A DNA stretch of 64,000 nucleotides from NCBI GenBank assembly GCA_029717555.1, contig JAMDHS010000006.1:186001-250000 (forward strand), written 5' to 3'. Positions 25,333-37,493 of the stretch are shown in pieces (the stretch's first letter is position 1; each line of letters starts with the position of its first letter). A model generated the notes under the pieces. The model worked only from the letters and a program-made list of their open reading frames with translations, did not search any database and was not told the DNA's origin. Both the position numbers and the translations under genes were made by a program. This DNA is from Peribolospora baueri (taxonomy: Eukaryota > Basidiomycota > Peribolosporomycetes > Peribolosporales > Peribolosporaceae).

Positions 25333-26905
25333 ATGACGACAATGGCTACGCCGGACGGGGTGCGACGAGGGTACCTTGACGTACGCCCGCTCACGGCTGA
25401 GCAGGGCTCGTTGAGCAGGGCGGATGGGTCTGGCGAGTTTTCGTTCGGTAAGTCTTATCTCTGTTGAAAGACCTGCACGGTCAGCCGAGGCTTTCACAGC
25501 TGGATCTTTTTCCATTAAAGAGGAGAACTGATCATGAGTTCACTCTCTGTCCATCTTATGCTCATCTGTCTGTGTCGTGAACTGTCCTTCAGGCTCGCTA
25601 CAAGTGCTCGCGTCTGTCGTCGGACCCACGGAAGTGCGCATACGAGACGAGCTATTAGACCGGGCGACGCTCGAAGTCGTCGTAAGAAGCTTGAAGGGCG
25701 TTGCCGGTGCGTGAAGCATTCGTTTTCTTTACTTTTCGATGGCATCTATGCGCAAGGATAATGCATCTGCTCTCTACTATCTTTGGAGATCATGCTATCA
25801 GCGCTCTTGAACGACGTACTGATCCGCTCGCCTCTGGTGTCAACTCGCTCCAACAGGCGTGCCGACGAAATCCTTGGCAGACACGCTGCACACTCTTCTC
25901 TCCCCCGTTCTCCTTCTCCACGCTCACCCTCGCTCTCTCATCCAGCTCGTCATCCAAACCACCGCCTCTCCTCCCGCCCCTTCCGATTTCATCTCCGTCA
26001 CCTCTCCACTCAGTCTTCCCTCCCCTCCTGACGCCGCATATGGACAGGATGGAGAAGAAAAGGAGAAGGACATCAGGACCCGACGAAGGGGGCCGGACGC
26101 GGGCTTTGGAGCGGCGGAGAAGGCTGCGGCGGTGAACGCTGCCACTTTGGCACTGATGGATGCAGGGGTGGGTTTGAGGGGCGTCGTCGTGGGCGTCTCT
26201 TGCGCAGTTTTGGAAAAGGAGGAGGCGCGGAGATTTAGGGTTGCGGCCGACGAGGAGATGGAGACGGAGACGGATGCTGAAGAGGAGCGGCAAAGGTAAG
26301 CAAGGTTCGTTCCCTATGGTTACCTTGAAATAGTGTTGACAGGCAAAGGGGTTTATGTTGTCACGTCCGCCGCCCGCCTTAGAGTTCTCCTTTTAGATCC
26401 TACTCCTGCCGAAGAAGCGGTGGCGCTCTCGTCGCACTTTTTCGCCTTTGCATACTCTTCCGCGTTCGAACCCCCACCGTCGGTCCGTAACGCCGCTGCT
26501 GCCAGCCGACGCTCGAAAGGTGGAGATGCCGGGGAGGAGGATGGTATGGAAAAGGGTCGGACGGGAGAGCTTGTTGGCGCAGAGAGCTGGGGCCGTGGGA
26601 GGGAAGAGGAGGTGAGTGTGTTCGTTGGGTGAGACAGTCGCCCGACGCTGCGCTTGAGTCCATCCTTAGCTCACTGTCTTGTTTCATGTCCGGCTGTCTT
26701 CTGCATCGCTGGCGTGCATTTTCGTTTGCCTCTATTTCTTTCGGTTTTTTCTTCCTTTGGTTCGAAATCGCCTTATCCCATGTTGCTGTCCTCGACGTAG
26801 TACTTTGAGGCGCTTTCGGTGGCACGAAGGGCTTCTGCTCGGATCCTGTCGTTCATTCGACGCTCTGTGGAGGAACACCTCCTTGGTCAGAGCTCGTCTT
26901 CATAG
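25333..26905 (+). CDS. RRP46: Exosome core subunit Rrp46 (RNase PH fold)
   Basis: Five exons (25333-25447, 25593-25706, 25857-26295, 26383-26611, 26801-26905) encode about 333 residues. The start region DVRPLTAEQGSLSRADGSGEFSFG and the following VLASVVGPTEVRIRDEL, LEVVVRSLKGV and ADTLHTLLSPVLL match Rrp46/EXOSC5. Strand AATLALMDAGVGLRGVVVGVSCAVL and VLLLDPTPAEEAVALSSHFFAFAY complete the RNase PH fold. Rrp46 is a catalytically dead ring subunit of the RNA exosome in nucleus and cytoplasm. Two Ser/Glu-rich inserts make it longer than yeast Rrp46 (about 220-250). For intron 3 the acceptor at 26382 was used; the nearer one at 26342 meets a stop. The ATG at 25333 is followed by another ATG three codons later. 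Confidence 0.93.
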
Positions 26906-27315
26906 TCAAAGGATCAACCTCATGAAATGTCACGACTGAAGTCGGCGGCCGATTGGGGGCTCCGTTGTATTATCCGTCTTGATCCATTGCCACCCAGGGA
27001 CGCTTGTACCTCCTTGCCAGTCAACAAACATGTCAGTCAGGCTAGGAACCCCTTGCAGTGCTGCAAGTCATCGGTTCAACCAGAATCATGGGAGCACCAC
27101 AAGAAGAGGGTGGGACCTTTGCTCCGCATCTACATAGACCTACAATGGACGCCCCGCCTCACCTGTGATGTTTTCAGTGCTGTTGCCTCGCAGGGTCGAT
27201 AGTGTGGGTCTGTGCGCAGGGCACCTCCCGCAGCAGTGATCCTTATCAGCAGTTGGATGGTGGACGACTACAGCCTTTCGGCCGGCGCTTCTTTTGTCTC
27301 TTTCAACAATTCGAC
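26906..27315. other. Intergenic, RRP46 to dihydroorotate dehydrogenase
   Basis: These 410 bases lie between two genes on the same strand and should hold the RRP46 terminator and the next promoter. Open frames here show no similarity. Confidence 0.4.
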
Positions 27316-28602
27316 ATGTCCAACCAAGGCCCTGCGGGATTCGTTCGAATCGGCTCTCTCGTTTTTGCTAGACCGCAGTCCGGGGAACCGCCGGTGATCA
27401 AGTGAGTTATTGATGAGCTCTCCTGTGTACCGGTCGCACTGAAGGAGAGCGCCACGTCGTCGTCGATGCGTCGATACGAACAGCACAGCATGTCCTTGGG
27501 CGACCGATCTGGATGACTTGAAGAAGCTCTACCGCTGTCGCTACACTTCAGGTATCACCACACGAACGGCGCTGCTGTCACCAGCGGGCTTCGCGCACAG
27601 CGACGAACAGCACAAGTTTCGATTCTTCGGTGAAGACGAGGGCTTCAAAGCCCGAGGATCGATCAACAACCTTGGGTACAGTCCTCACGGCATCGACAAA
27701 TACGTCGAATGGGTCGAACGGCTTTTCAAGGAGGATGGCAAGAGCGTTCGCAAGCCCGTGCTCATCTCCGTGACGGGCACGCCAGACGAGGTTGACCAAT
27801 GCATCGCCAAGATACGAGGGTTGCGCTCCCGACTCTCTTCCGCGTTGCCACCGTCTTCTTCTCCCGTCGGCATTGAGCTCAACCTCTCTTGTCCTAATAT
27901 TCCCGGTCTGCCCCCTCCGGCATACTCCTCCGATTTGCTCTTGCTTTACCTACGCCTCGTCCTCAAGCACGCGAAGGAAGATCCTGAGCTGACTATAGGC
28001 GCCAAGCTCCCTCCGCTCGTGCACCAAGACATGTTCGATGGCGTCATACGGGCACTCGAGCGCGTGGTCCAGGACGACATCCACAAATCTGGAGGAGAGT
28101 CAAATGAATGGAAGGACAGGCATCCCCTCAGCTTCTTGACTTGCACCAACACTCTTGGGAACGGGTGCATCCTTCTACCAAACACTACGAATGAGTCGAA
28201 CGCAAACGGGCTCGTCGAGGCCGTTCCCGGAGCTTATGGAGGTCTTGGCGGCGAGACGATTCATGCTCTGTCGGTCGGTGAGTAAGAAGAACCAAGCCTC
28301 TATATCATGGCGACATTCCTATCTCATGCCCCGATCGCCTCGCTTAATCTTTGGCCCCAGGTAACGTTTACCGCTTCAACAGTATTCTCTCCCGGGCAAG
28401 CCCCAGTCTTCGGAGTATCTCTCTCATTGGAAGCGGCGGCGTCTCCTCCCGCATCGCCGCCCTCCGGTTCGCTCATGCGGGGGCGAGCATCGTGGGCATC
28501 GCCACGGCTCTAGGTCGCGATGGCTTGGAGGCGTTTTCTGAGGTGGCTGGTGGCCCGGTGGAGGAGAATAAGTTTTATCTTCCTCCTGGAAGAGCATTGT
28601 AA
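27316..28602 (+). CDS. Class 1 dihydroorotate dehydrogenase-like flavoprotein
   Basis: Three exons (27316-27401, 27484-28277, 28361-28602) encode 373 residues. The first exon ends GEPPVI and joins to NTACPWATDLDDLKKLY, the N-terminal pattern of class 1 enzymes. The active-site loop IELNLSCPNIPGLP has Cys165 as base, as in class 1 (class 2 uses Ser). TNTLGNG, GAYGGLGG and SLIGSGGVSSRIAALRFAHAGAS form the FMN phosphate site. There is no mitochondrial leader or transmembrane helix, so it should be cytosolic. It may oxidise dihydroorotate in pyrimidine synthesis, as yeast Ura1 does, or be a related FMN oxidoreductase; the true mitochondrial class 2 enzyme may exist elsewhere in the genome. The family call is firm, the exact substrate is not. 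Confidence 0.86.
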
Positions 28603-29149
28603 GAAACAAGTATCTTGATAGAGTGACCGGCTTGGGAAATATTCCACATGGACATGGACGGGCCCGTGTCTCCGTTCTGCGCTCTATGAGCTTGGCAGTC
28701 GGAACGAAAGGTCTTAGGGCTTCTCGGTCGCTGCCTACGGGCACGGGACCACGGGCGAGGTGATGAATTCTATTTCACGACAAAAGTCCATATGTGATGA
28801 TTGTCGCACACAAGACCGCGGTGGTTTATAGTACGAGCTTGCTGCGACGGCCAGGAGGAACGGTCAAGGACAGGATCTGTCGAGGGCGCCAGGATCGGCC
28901 TCGGCTTGGTAACAAGCATCCTGATGACTAAGCGGCATGTAGAAGTCTCACCACGTGTCGGTGACAGGCAAGGCTGGAAAGATCTCCATCACGAGAAAGT
29001 CGCACAGCGAGTCGGTCGTCGATCAGTGTCGGTCTCATCCTAAAGTCACTTAGAGACAACGGTTGGGCATCGGCATCCAACAGCATTCACTGCAGCTTCA
29101 GCCCCCACCGAGTGTTAGAGTGCATGGCGCGGCCATCTTCGCTGTCAAC
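28603..29149. other. Intergenic, dihydroorotate dehydrogenase to dolichol kinase
   Basis: These 547 bases hold the 3' flank of one gene and the promoter of the next on the same strand. No gene or repeat is visible. Confidence 0.4.
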
Positions 29150-32100
29150 ATGCCGCCCATCGCACTCTCCTCTCGCTCTTCCGCCTCGTCACCGCCCTTG
29201 CCGTCATCTCCTCGATTGCCTCCCTCTGCCGGGGCCGCCGCAGGAGAGTCTGGGTCGACAGCGGGCGCCAAGAAGGGCAGCGCGACTCAGCGACCATCCA
29301 ACGGCACGCTCACATTCGCCGCCGGTCAGGTCCTCGAGCCTCACGCGCCACCGCCGCCCAAGGCGAACCAGCGGACCGATCCTCTGAGGAAACGGAACTG
29401 GCGTGGCGGCTCAGAACGCGGAGGCGGATGGAGCACCAATGGTCACGGCCACGGCCACGGTCATGGACATGTACACAGCGCGGGCAAGAGCCCTGGACCG
29501 CACCGCGGTCCTTTCGCCACCAAAGGGGAAGGCGAGGGCGCGCTGCTCTCCTCTTCCACTAACGACAGCGAGTCGACCACGTACGCCGCTGGACCATCCG
29601 CCGCGGCGGGCGCGTCCACGACCGAGGGCAGCTCGAGCGAGGGGACGTCTGACGACTGGAGGAGGTTGAGCTGGGACCGGAGTCTGGCTGGACGGGAACG
29701 GTCGCGAAGGCGGAGCGACGGGCGGCTGGGTGAGTTCTTCTCAATCGGAGGGAGGGGGCAGGAAAATCATCGTTCGAGTAACCTCGGGACGAGGAACGCG
29801 AACGTGTTTCAAGAGGGCTCTACCTTGCGAGACGCCGGGATTTCGGGCGGTTTCTCGAGCGCTTTGAGCTTCGCTAGCAGTCTCGCTCGAGGCGGAGAAG
29901 AGTTGGGCGCCGGGCTGGGGATCGCGCTGGGAAGGACGAGGCTGGCGCGCATCAAGAGCCGCTCGGCTGAGGAGTTGCTGGACGGCGAAGAGGAAGATGA
30001 GGACGACCTTCTTGGCGTTCCGTACAGGCAGCAGCAGCGGAGGATCGGCCGGAACGGGCCTAGTGGCTCGTCTTCGGTGACCGTCAACAACGGCGTCGGT
30101 GCTTCATACGACCTGCTCCTTCGCCGACAATCGCATCCTGGCGGAGGACGTTTCCCATTCTCCTCCCCGTCTGATCCGGGAATGAGCTCTATTTCCTCTG
30201 GAAGACATTCGCCGATGTCGCCAACGACGGCCTCCTCCTCTCGACTCTTGCAACTCCCTTTTTCTCGCGAACCGAGTCCTTACACCGCCCTGTATCCCGA
30301 TCCGCCTTCCAGGAACAAGGACAGGGAGCGAGGCAGGGAGCGTCGCGAGGCGAGCCGAAATCGCGACCAACGCCATCACACCCGCACCCATGGCCACGGT
30401 AACGGCCAGCTACCGCGAACGGGAGCTGGCGGGCGCGGGGGACATCGTTCCTCCTGGCCCAACCCGTCTGGACATGCGGCCACCGGCCATCCTATCCCAT
30501 CGCAGAATGGTTCGACAGTGCCCGCGAATGTGAGCGCTTTGGCATGGCGTGCGCAGACGAGGGCGATGAACAGAAGGAAACCCAAGGCCGAGGTTATGGC
30601 GTTCGTCGAGATGACGCTCATCAGTACCGCCGCACTCGCGGCCTGCTGGAGGCTGTATATGCTGGGAGGGCGCGCGGCTGAGCAGAGCAGAGGTGAGAGA
30701 ACGCTCACTTCTAACGGTTACAGCCGTATCAGTGCTAAGCTTGATGTTTGCTTCCGGCGTCACCTTGAATTCACACCAAATGTTCACACTCTTTGCGCGG
30801 CTTCTCTCCTGCAGAACTGTTTGCCCTCGTCATCGCCAGTTGTGCTTACGTGTTGGTGAGGAGGCCCGGTGAAGCGGGGATGATTTGGGCGACGGATGAG
30901 AGGAACTACAGGTGCGGACCAGTCTGCCCTTCTTTCCTTTGCTGAAAATTTGCCCTCAGGCGCGCACTCACCTTCTTCCTGCATACGACGCCTGCCACCA
31001 CCTTCCCAGGTCATGCGAGGAGGACGGTGCGATAACTGCGCTTCTCTACCCGCCGCTGTTGGCGTCTGCTGCACTAATCTCCTCCGTCTCCGAGCTTTCC
31101 TCCATCGACGCGCTCTCTGTCTCTTCCTTCTCTCCGAACGGCGAGCCGCTACCCAATCCGCCGTGGCTTGTCTCCTCACCGCCGCGAATTCTTCACCATG
31201 CCCACCCGCTCCCTCAGCTAACCGTTCCCATCCAGGACGCCGGCAGCGACGCTCTCGCCGATAGCACCACGAGCAGCGCGCTCATCCTCGCCCGCCAATC
31301 CCTCCTCTCCATAACAACCCTCCTGTCCACCATCCTTCTTGTCCACCTCCTCGCCATGCGCTACCTAAGGATACCAGAGCAGGGTAGGACGATGAACAAC
31401 TGGCAGAAGTTCTTCAGTTTTGTCGGCTTTGCGCATTGTCTCTCGGCTTGCCTGGGCGGGGTTTGGATGTTTGGGAAGTGGATCTGCCCCATGTGGACTC
31501 CTTGGAGAGGTGAGCTGGACTTGGAAGATTGCGACACGCGCGATGCTTGGACTTTCTGGATGGGAGGATGACTGACCAGCCCCACCCATGCGCCCTGCAC
31601 GGACGCAGACCTTTCCACCTTTGAATTCTTCATGGTCTCCCTCCTCTTTCAAGCTGACCTCTACACCGTGTCGCGCCTCGCTCGGAGGGGCTTCACCCTC
31701 GGAGAACTGATGATCGTCTCCGCGATGGGTGTCACGTTGACGATGGAGACGACGAATCTAACCATTGCCAAGGTGAGAGATTGGCGGTAGGATTGGCCAA
31801 ATGGAAATCCGTCTTTGCGTCGTAGCCGATCTTGCGCACACATCTCATGGACACTTTGCCGTGTTCACATGCACCCAGATTTGGCCGCTATCTACGCCGT
31901 ACATCAAGACCTTCCGCCGGCCGACGCCTCTGCTCTTCTTCCACCTGGCGCTCATCGTCGGCGTCTTTATGATCGGCTTCTTCCTCTCGCCCCTACTCGT
32001 CCTCTCCCGGCACCTCGCCCAAAAGCCCCTCCACCGGCTCCGCTGGCCGCACAAGCGCGACTTGCACCGGCGGCTGCTGGCCATATTCTTCTACGTCTTT

Positions 32101-33979
32101 ACCGTACTCATCATCGAGGGCGTCATCGCCATGTGGTTGCGCTGGCTTTTGGGCAAGAGGGACCCGTGGCTTTGGACGCTGGGGTGGATTCTCAAGGGGA
32201 GGAGGTGGTGGGTGCGTCCCGTGCTCGTCGCCTATTGGGCCGCGCTCATCTCCGTCTCTGTGGCGGGATGGACGGCGCAGCTGGCGCGTGTGAAGAGGAT
32301 CAGAATCCTGGCCCCGGGCATGGGCGTCGGCGTCGGAGTCGGTGGTGCTGGTGCTGGTGCTAGTGGTGCCGGCGGAGGCAGCACGGGTTCTGGAGGCGCG
32401 GCGGGAGGCGGCGGCGGCGACGCCGCCGCCGTCCCTCCTTCCCCTCGGTTACAGACGAGCGCTCTCGTCGTGCCTTCCTCGACGGCCACGAGCGGACACA
32501 ACGTTCTGGACGCGGCTTCGCTCGCCCCGGCCCCCGCTCCGCCGCCGCCTTCCGCTCAAGCTCCGGGCGGTATCGCAGGTGCGAGCCCGAGCGCTCTCTC
32601 TGGAGCGAATGGAAAGGAAGGAGGGATGGGAGGCGCGGGCGCGATTTGGACGACCGCGCTGGCTCCGGCTCCTGGCGGCTCCGGTGTCGTCTCGGCGTGG
32701 AGCAGCAGCATCGTGGGCGCGGCCGGCGCTGGGGCCGGCGTGGTGGGAGGAACGGGGACGAGCCCTGGAAACACGTCCCAGCCGTCGAACAAGGCGAGCG
32801 TGCCAGGGCCTGGGTCGACGACGAGTGCGACCGGCGCGACACCTACGCCTACGACGACGACGACGAAGAAGTCGCCACACTTGAGCTTGAACGCCCGTCG
32901 AAAATTCTTCCACGCTCTCGCGGTCGTCATGTTCGTACCGGGCTTAGCTATCGATGTGAGTCTCTCTCTCCTCTTGAGCATCTGTTCGTCCTTGCCATGA
33001 CACGGTTCGCCGCTCATGCCCGCATGGCCTGCTCCCCCAACCCCGGACCGCCTCCGTTCCCGCGACAGCCGGCCTTCACCCACCTCTCCTTCTCGCTCGC
33101 CTTTGCCGCGTTCACGCTGCTAGAGTACATCCGTTACTACGCGCTCTACCCGTTCGGTGCATCAGTGCACGTCTTCCTCAACGAGTTTCTCGACCACAAG
33201 GACTCTGGACCGGTCATTTTGAGCCATTTTTACCTGCTCACCGGGTGTGCGGGCACGGTGTGGCTCGAAGGGTGAGTGGGTGGTGTGGTGTGATATGGTT
33301 TTGGTGTGATATGATGTTGTGGGCTCAACGGATACAACTTTCGCTCCGTTCACCGTCCGTTCATGGCGCCCGTCGCTCGTTTCGCAGCTCGTCGGACATT
33401 CTCCGCTACACTGGCGTGCTCGTCCTCGGCGTCGGAGACGCTCTGGTGAGCCGCCGCTCCGTCCGTCGTTTTTGCACCGGACCGTGTCGTCATCAGTCGC
33501 TTATTCGACCCCATTTTCTTCCTCCTCTTCCTCTTCCTCCTTCTCCGCATTCCTATATCCTCGTCCTCGCTCGCAGGCATCGATCGTGGGTAAACGCCTA
33601 GGCCGGCACAGGTGGCCGGGCTCGTCGAAGACGGTGGAGGGCTCGGTGGCGTTCGTTGGGAGCGTGGTGGCATGTGCGTGGATGCTCCGGTTGTGCGGCG
33701 CTGTGGAGACATTCGATGTGAGTGCTGCCGTCATGGACGGCGGGGCTGTGGTTTTGGCTTCGTGCGGTCCGCGGTCACCTCGTTTATCTCGCCTCATCTC
33801 GTGCCTCTTACTGTCCATCGCCCCTCTTCATTCCCCCTTCTTCTCTTCGCTCGCTTCAGCTCACCACGTACACGCTCGTCACGACGCTTTCAGCTCTCCT
33901 AGAAGCTGTGTCGTGGCAGAACGACAACGTGGTCATCCCGGTGTATTTCTGGAGTGTGGGCACATTACTCGGTCTCTAA
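29150..33979 (+). CDS. SEC59: Dolichol kinase (Sec59/DOLK) with a very long N-terminal extension
   Basis: Nine exons (29150-30692, 30815-30911, 31010-31509, 31609-31772, 31879-32955, 33069-33271, 33388-33445, 33577-33717, 33860-33979) close in frame to about 1300 residues; yeast and human enzymes have 519-538. The kinase part is multi-spanning. Its CTP-binding signature lies at the end: GVGDALASIVGKRLG, HRWPGSSKTVEGSVAF, and later LLEAVSWQNDNVVIPV. It phosphorylates dolichol with CTP at the ER for N-glycosylation. The first ~480 residues are Ser/Gly/Arg-rich and disordered, with a His-Gly run (residues 99-109). A second Gly/Ala/Ser/Pro-rich insert (about 32320-32870) splits two membrane segments. 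The first ATG in frame is 29150. A fused extra domain is not recognised. Confidence 0.9.
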
Positions 33980-34891
33980 CGAACCGAGCAGGTCGTCTGT
34001 CTACTCCACTTCAATGCTGCTCGGTTCGACGATGGCGTGCGCGGAGGACGACGCCGTGTCGGGGAAGGAGATTTGTCGGGGCCATGGCCGACGTTGCGTG
34101 CTGGCCAACGTGTAGATAATTGCCCGCTGCCTAATTTAAAACGTAGAGTTGTGATATGCTACGGCGAGCTTGCCTCTGGGGCATCGGGGCATGTCACCGA
34201 CGTGGGTCAGGGCCGGACTCAGGCTGAGTGGAGACGAGTTAGACTATGGTCAGTAGGGTTACGAGTCCGGATGAGGACCTCTGCGGTGACGACTATCGCT
34301 TCGCGCCACGCCGGGTGAGTGAGTACCTTTGCGGTCACCACCACCATCTCGTCGCCGACGTGGGATGAGACTGAAGAGAGCGAGGCGATGATTGGTCTTG
34401 ATTTCAAATCAAATCTTTCTTGCCGTTCTCCTGTCGCTGTGATCTCTGCTCATGCGACCACCCCGCTCCCTCCTTGCGTCCGTCACTCACGGCTGACCCT
34501 TCCTTTGGCCCTGACCTGACCTGACCTGACCGCGGCCCTGACCCTGCCGGGGCTTTGCCGTACCTGGATGACGTTCCGGTGCCTGGCCGACCATGGCCCA
34601 TGGTGTGGGTGGATGGGGGACGGGTGGAAGGCGACGTCCTCTACGACCGCACCGGTGCCGACACGTTCCTCTTCCGTGCCCTCGGACGACATCGAATTGG
34701 ATTTTTAAACGCCCTCATTCTCGCAAACCTCCATCCCACCACCATTGCCCCCCCACCCTTCTGGGTCCCTTCTCCCCGCTCGCTCACTTGCTCCTGCCCG
34801 CTTCGCTCGCTCAACTCATCCTCTTCTCCCCTCCGGGCGACATATTCTCTTTCCTTTTCACTTAACCTCCGCAGGGGCTCCGTCGACCACC
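33980..34891. promoter_or_regulatory. Upstream region of the ZIP transporter gene
   Basis: These 912 bases lie between two genes on the same strand. They contain two imperfect copies of a segment built around TGCGGTSACSAC (near 34280 and 34330), and four CTGAC units at 34511-34530. The last ~150 bases before the ATG are C/T-rich, as in many fungal leaders. No zinc-response element of the yeast Zap1 type is evident. Confidence 0.4.
34511..34530. repeat. Four CTGAC pentamers
   Basis: Four exact tandem copies of CTGAC about 360 bases upstream of the ZIP transporter ATG. Confidence 0.9.
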
Positions 34892-36637
34892 ATGTCCGAC
34901 TCGCCCAACTGCGGCGCTGGCAACAGCTACGATGGAAGGCTAGGCCTCCGCGTCGGCGCCATCTTCATCCTTTGGGCCAGCTCCTCCTGCGCCGCCCTCT
35001 TCCCCGTCGCGACGAAGAGGTGGAGCAAGATGGCGGTCAGGGTCGTGAGTGCCGGTGACCCGTCGCGTTCTCTACCAGACCCTGCGGGGCGGGCGGGCGA
35101 CACGCGTATCGCTGACCCGCCTCGGCAACGCCCCCACTGCTTCCTTGCTCCCTCGCAGCCACCGTCCGTGTTTGACGTCGCGAAATACGCTGGCTCAGGC
35201 GTCATTATCGCCACCGCCTTCATCCACGTGAGCTCTTCACACCCAGCGTTCCCCCCCCCCCCCCCCCACCCCCGACCCCTTCCGTCTTCACGAACCGTAC
35301 CGCTGACCACTCCCTTTCATTCGTCTTCCCTCCTTCGCCGGCCTTCGGACAGCTCCTCGCGCCCGCGTTCGCTGAATTGGGCTCTCCCTGCCTCACGGGC
35401 GTGTGGACGGAATACGACTGGGCGCCGGCGATCGCAATGTGCGCCGTCTTTGCCATCTTCGTCGTCGAGCTCGCCGCCTTCCGATGGGGTACGGCCAAGG
35501 CCGCCGAGTTGGCGTTTAGGTACGACGCCCACGCCCATGCCGTCGTCGGCGCCCACGGGCCCGAGGCCGGCTCAGCGACGTGTGGCGACGCTGACGCTCG
35601 TACTGGAGACATCGAGCGTGGTCTCGAAGACGAGGGGGAGGGCGGGTACAGGGGAGGAAGGGAAAACGACGGGGCGAGCTTGAAGAAGGATGCGGAGGCG
35701 GACGTCGGCCGCGCTCACGACCCTCACCAACATCACCACCACCACCACTACCATGACGACGTCAACGACTTGACCGCCGTTGCGAAGAATAGCGAGCCCG
35801 TATGGGCGAACGTCACGAGCGTTATGGTGCTAGAGTTCGGAGTCGTCTTCCGTGAGTGTCCCGTGTCGGTCCTCGTCCGAGGATCATTCCCAATTCGACT
35901 CGATCCCGCTAACCGTCGGCCGACACCTGACCTGGCCTGAACCAACCTGCAGACTCGGTCATCATTGGCCTCACGCTGGCAGTGACGGACGCCTTTAACG
36001 TGCTGTTCGTCGTCATCATCTTCCACCGTGAGTGTCGACGGCTGGCCGGTCGGCCGGTAGGGCTCGCACGGAGCGTGGGCAAGCCGTCTTCGCTCATTAT
36101 CCCCACACCGATCGTGCCGCCCACCGTCACAGAGATGTTCGAAGGCCTAGGTTTGGGAACCCGGTTGGCCTACCTGCCCGCCTCGCTCGGCTCCCTCATC
36201 CCCTTCACGGGAGCCCTCATCTACGGCCTCGTCACCCCCGTCGGCATGGCCATCGGCCTCGGCGTCCGAACGAGCTACAACCCCGACAGCACGACGGCGA
36301 GCATCGTCTCCGGCGTGCTGGATGCCACCAGCGCTGGCATCTTGTTGTACACTGGTCTCGTCGAGCTGTGAGTGTCCGTGGAGGAGTCGAGTCGGCTCGC
36401 CCCCGCGTCGCCTCGCATCTACTCCCTCCTCTTGGCACAACGCGCTGACCAGATCGTGCCTACCCTCCGGTCCAAACCCACCCCTCCTCTCGTTCCCTCC
36501 CACCCACCCACAGTCTGGCCCACGAGTTCATCTTCAACGAAGGGATGCGCAAAGCCCCCGCAAGCCGCGTCTTCCTCAACGTCCTTGAGATGCTCGTCGG
36601 CGCAGGCATCATGGCCTTGCTCGGCCGATGGGCTTGA
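34892..36637 (+). CDS. ZIP-family zinc transporter (Zrt1/Zrt2-like)
   Basis: Six exons (34892-35044, 35159-35227, 35353-35851, 35953-36027, 36133-36367, 36514-36637) encode 384 residues. Eight membrane segments are visible. The metal path is present in segments IV and V: HSVIIGLTLAV and FHQMFEGLGLG. The long cytosolic loop between segments III and IV carries a histidine cluster (HQHHHHHHYHDD, near residues 195-207) typical of fungal plasma-membrane ZIP carriers. It should import zinc, possibly iron. The final segment (NVLEMLVGAGIMALLGRWA) is complete. Affinity class (Zrt1 or Zrt2) cannot be told from sequence, so no symbol is given. Intron 2 carries a 17-C run. Confidence 0.94.
35251..35267 (+). 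repeat. Run of 17 C in ZIP gene intron 2
   Basis: An uninterrupted C17 homopolymer follows the donor of intron 2 by about 23 bases. It is prone to slippage in copying and sequencing. Confidence 0.9.
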
Positions 36638-37493
36638 GTTTGATTTGATTTCCTTTTCCCTTTTGCTATTGGACTTGTTTCGCGTGTGCTGGGGAAATGG
36701 CCTGGCAGCGTGGGCGACTTTTGTGTTCCATTCCATTTCGGTTTCCCTCCATCGGTATTGGCATCGGCATCCGTCGGCGTCGGTGTGGACGCTTGGCTTC
36801 GCTCGAATTCGGTCTGGGTTTGGGTTTGGGTCATACTTTATACGTCGTGTTGTTTAGGATTAGACTCGCGCCCGTCGCCGGATGAGATGCCAATTTCACT
36901 CCGTACGCACCACCCTCCATCTCCATTTCATGCCCTCCCGTCCCCATCCCGTCCTGTCGGCCTCACATGCCCGTCCGATCATTTGGCTGTTGGCGGTGAC
37001 TCGATCTCCGTCTCGTCTCGTCTCGTCTCGTCTCGTCTCGCCAGGTGGGACTCGATGGGGCGAGGAGCAAAAGCAAAGTCGGGGCGAACGGTATGCCATT
37101 AGAGTATTTCGGAGTATCGGGTATGCGGAACAACAATACACGAAGAGCGCGGGTTGTAAAAAGAAAAGTAAAGTAAAGAAAGAAAAAACTGAGCCGAGTA
37201 GAGCTGATGTAGAATCGAATCGAGTGACACGATACGCGCGCAAAGAATAAGAGAAGCGCGGAGGAATGCGAAGCGGACCGAGTGCGAAAGCCGGGAGGAA
37301 TGCAAGGAAGGTCGTGTCAGGTTGCTTGGGAACGGGACGGCGAGGGAAGGAGGAGCGCAGTGGGAAACGAAAGCGAAGACGAAGAAGGGAGGTGAGGCGA
37401 CCTCGAGAGGGACGTGCGTTGAGATAAAATCGGACGGAACGCTGCCAGGGGCAAGAGGTGCGCCTAGATGGAGGGTCTGCCCAAGGGCAAGGC
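36638..37493. other. Intergenic, convergent 3' ends of ZIP gene and ERF4
   Basis: These 856 bases carry a TCTCG pentamer array (37011-37040). Two long minus-strand frames here are partly ERF4 intron and 3' flank read-through and show no similarity. Confidence 0.45.
37011..37040. repeat. Six TCTCG pentamers
   Basis: Six exact tandem copies of TCTCG in the convergent intergenic region. Confidence 0.95.
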
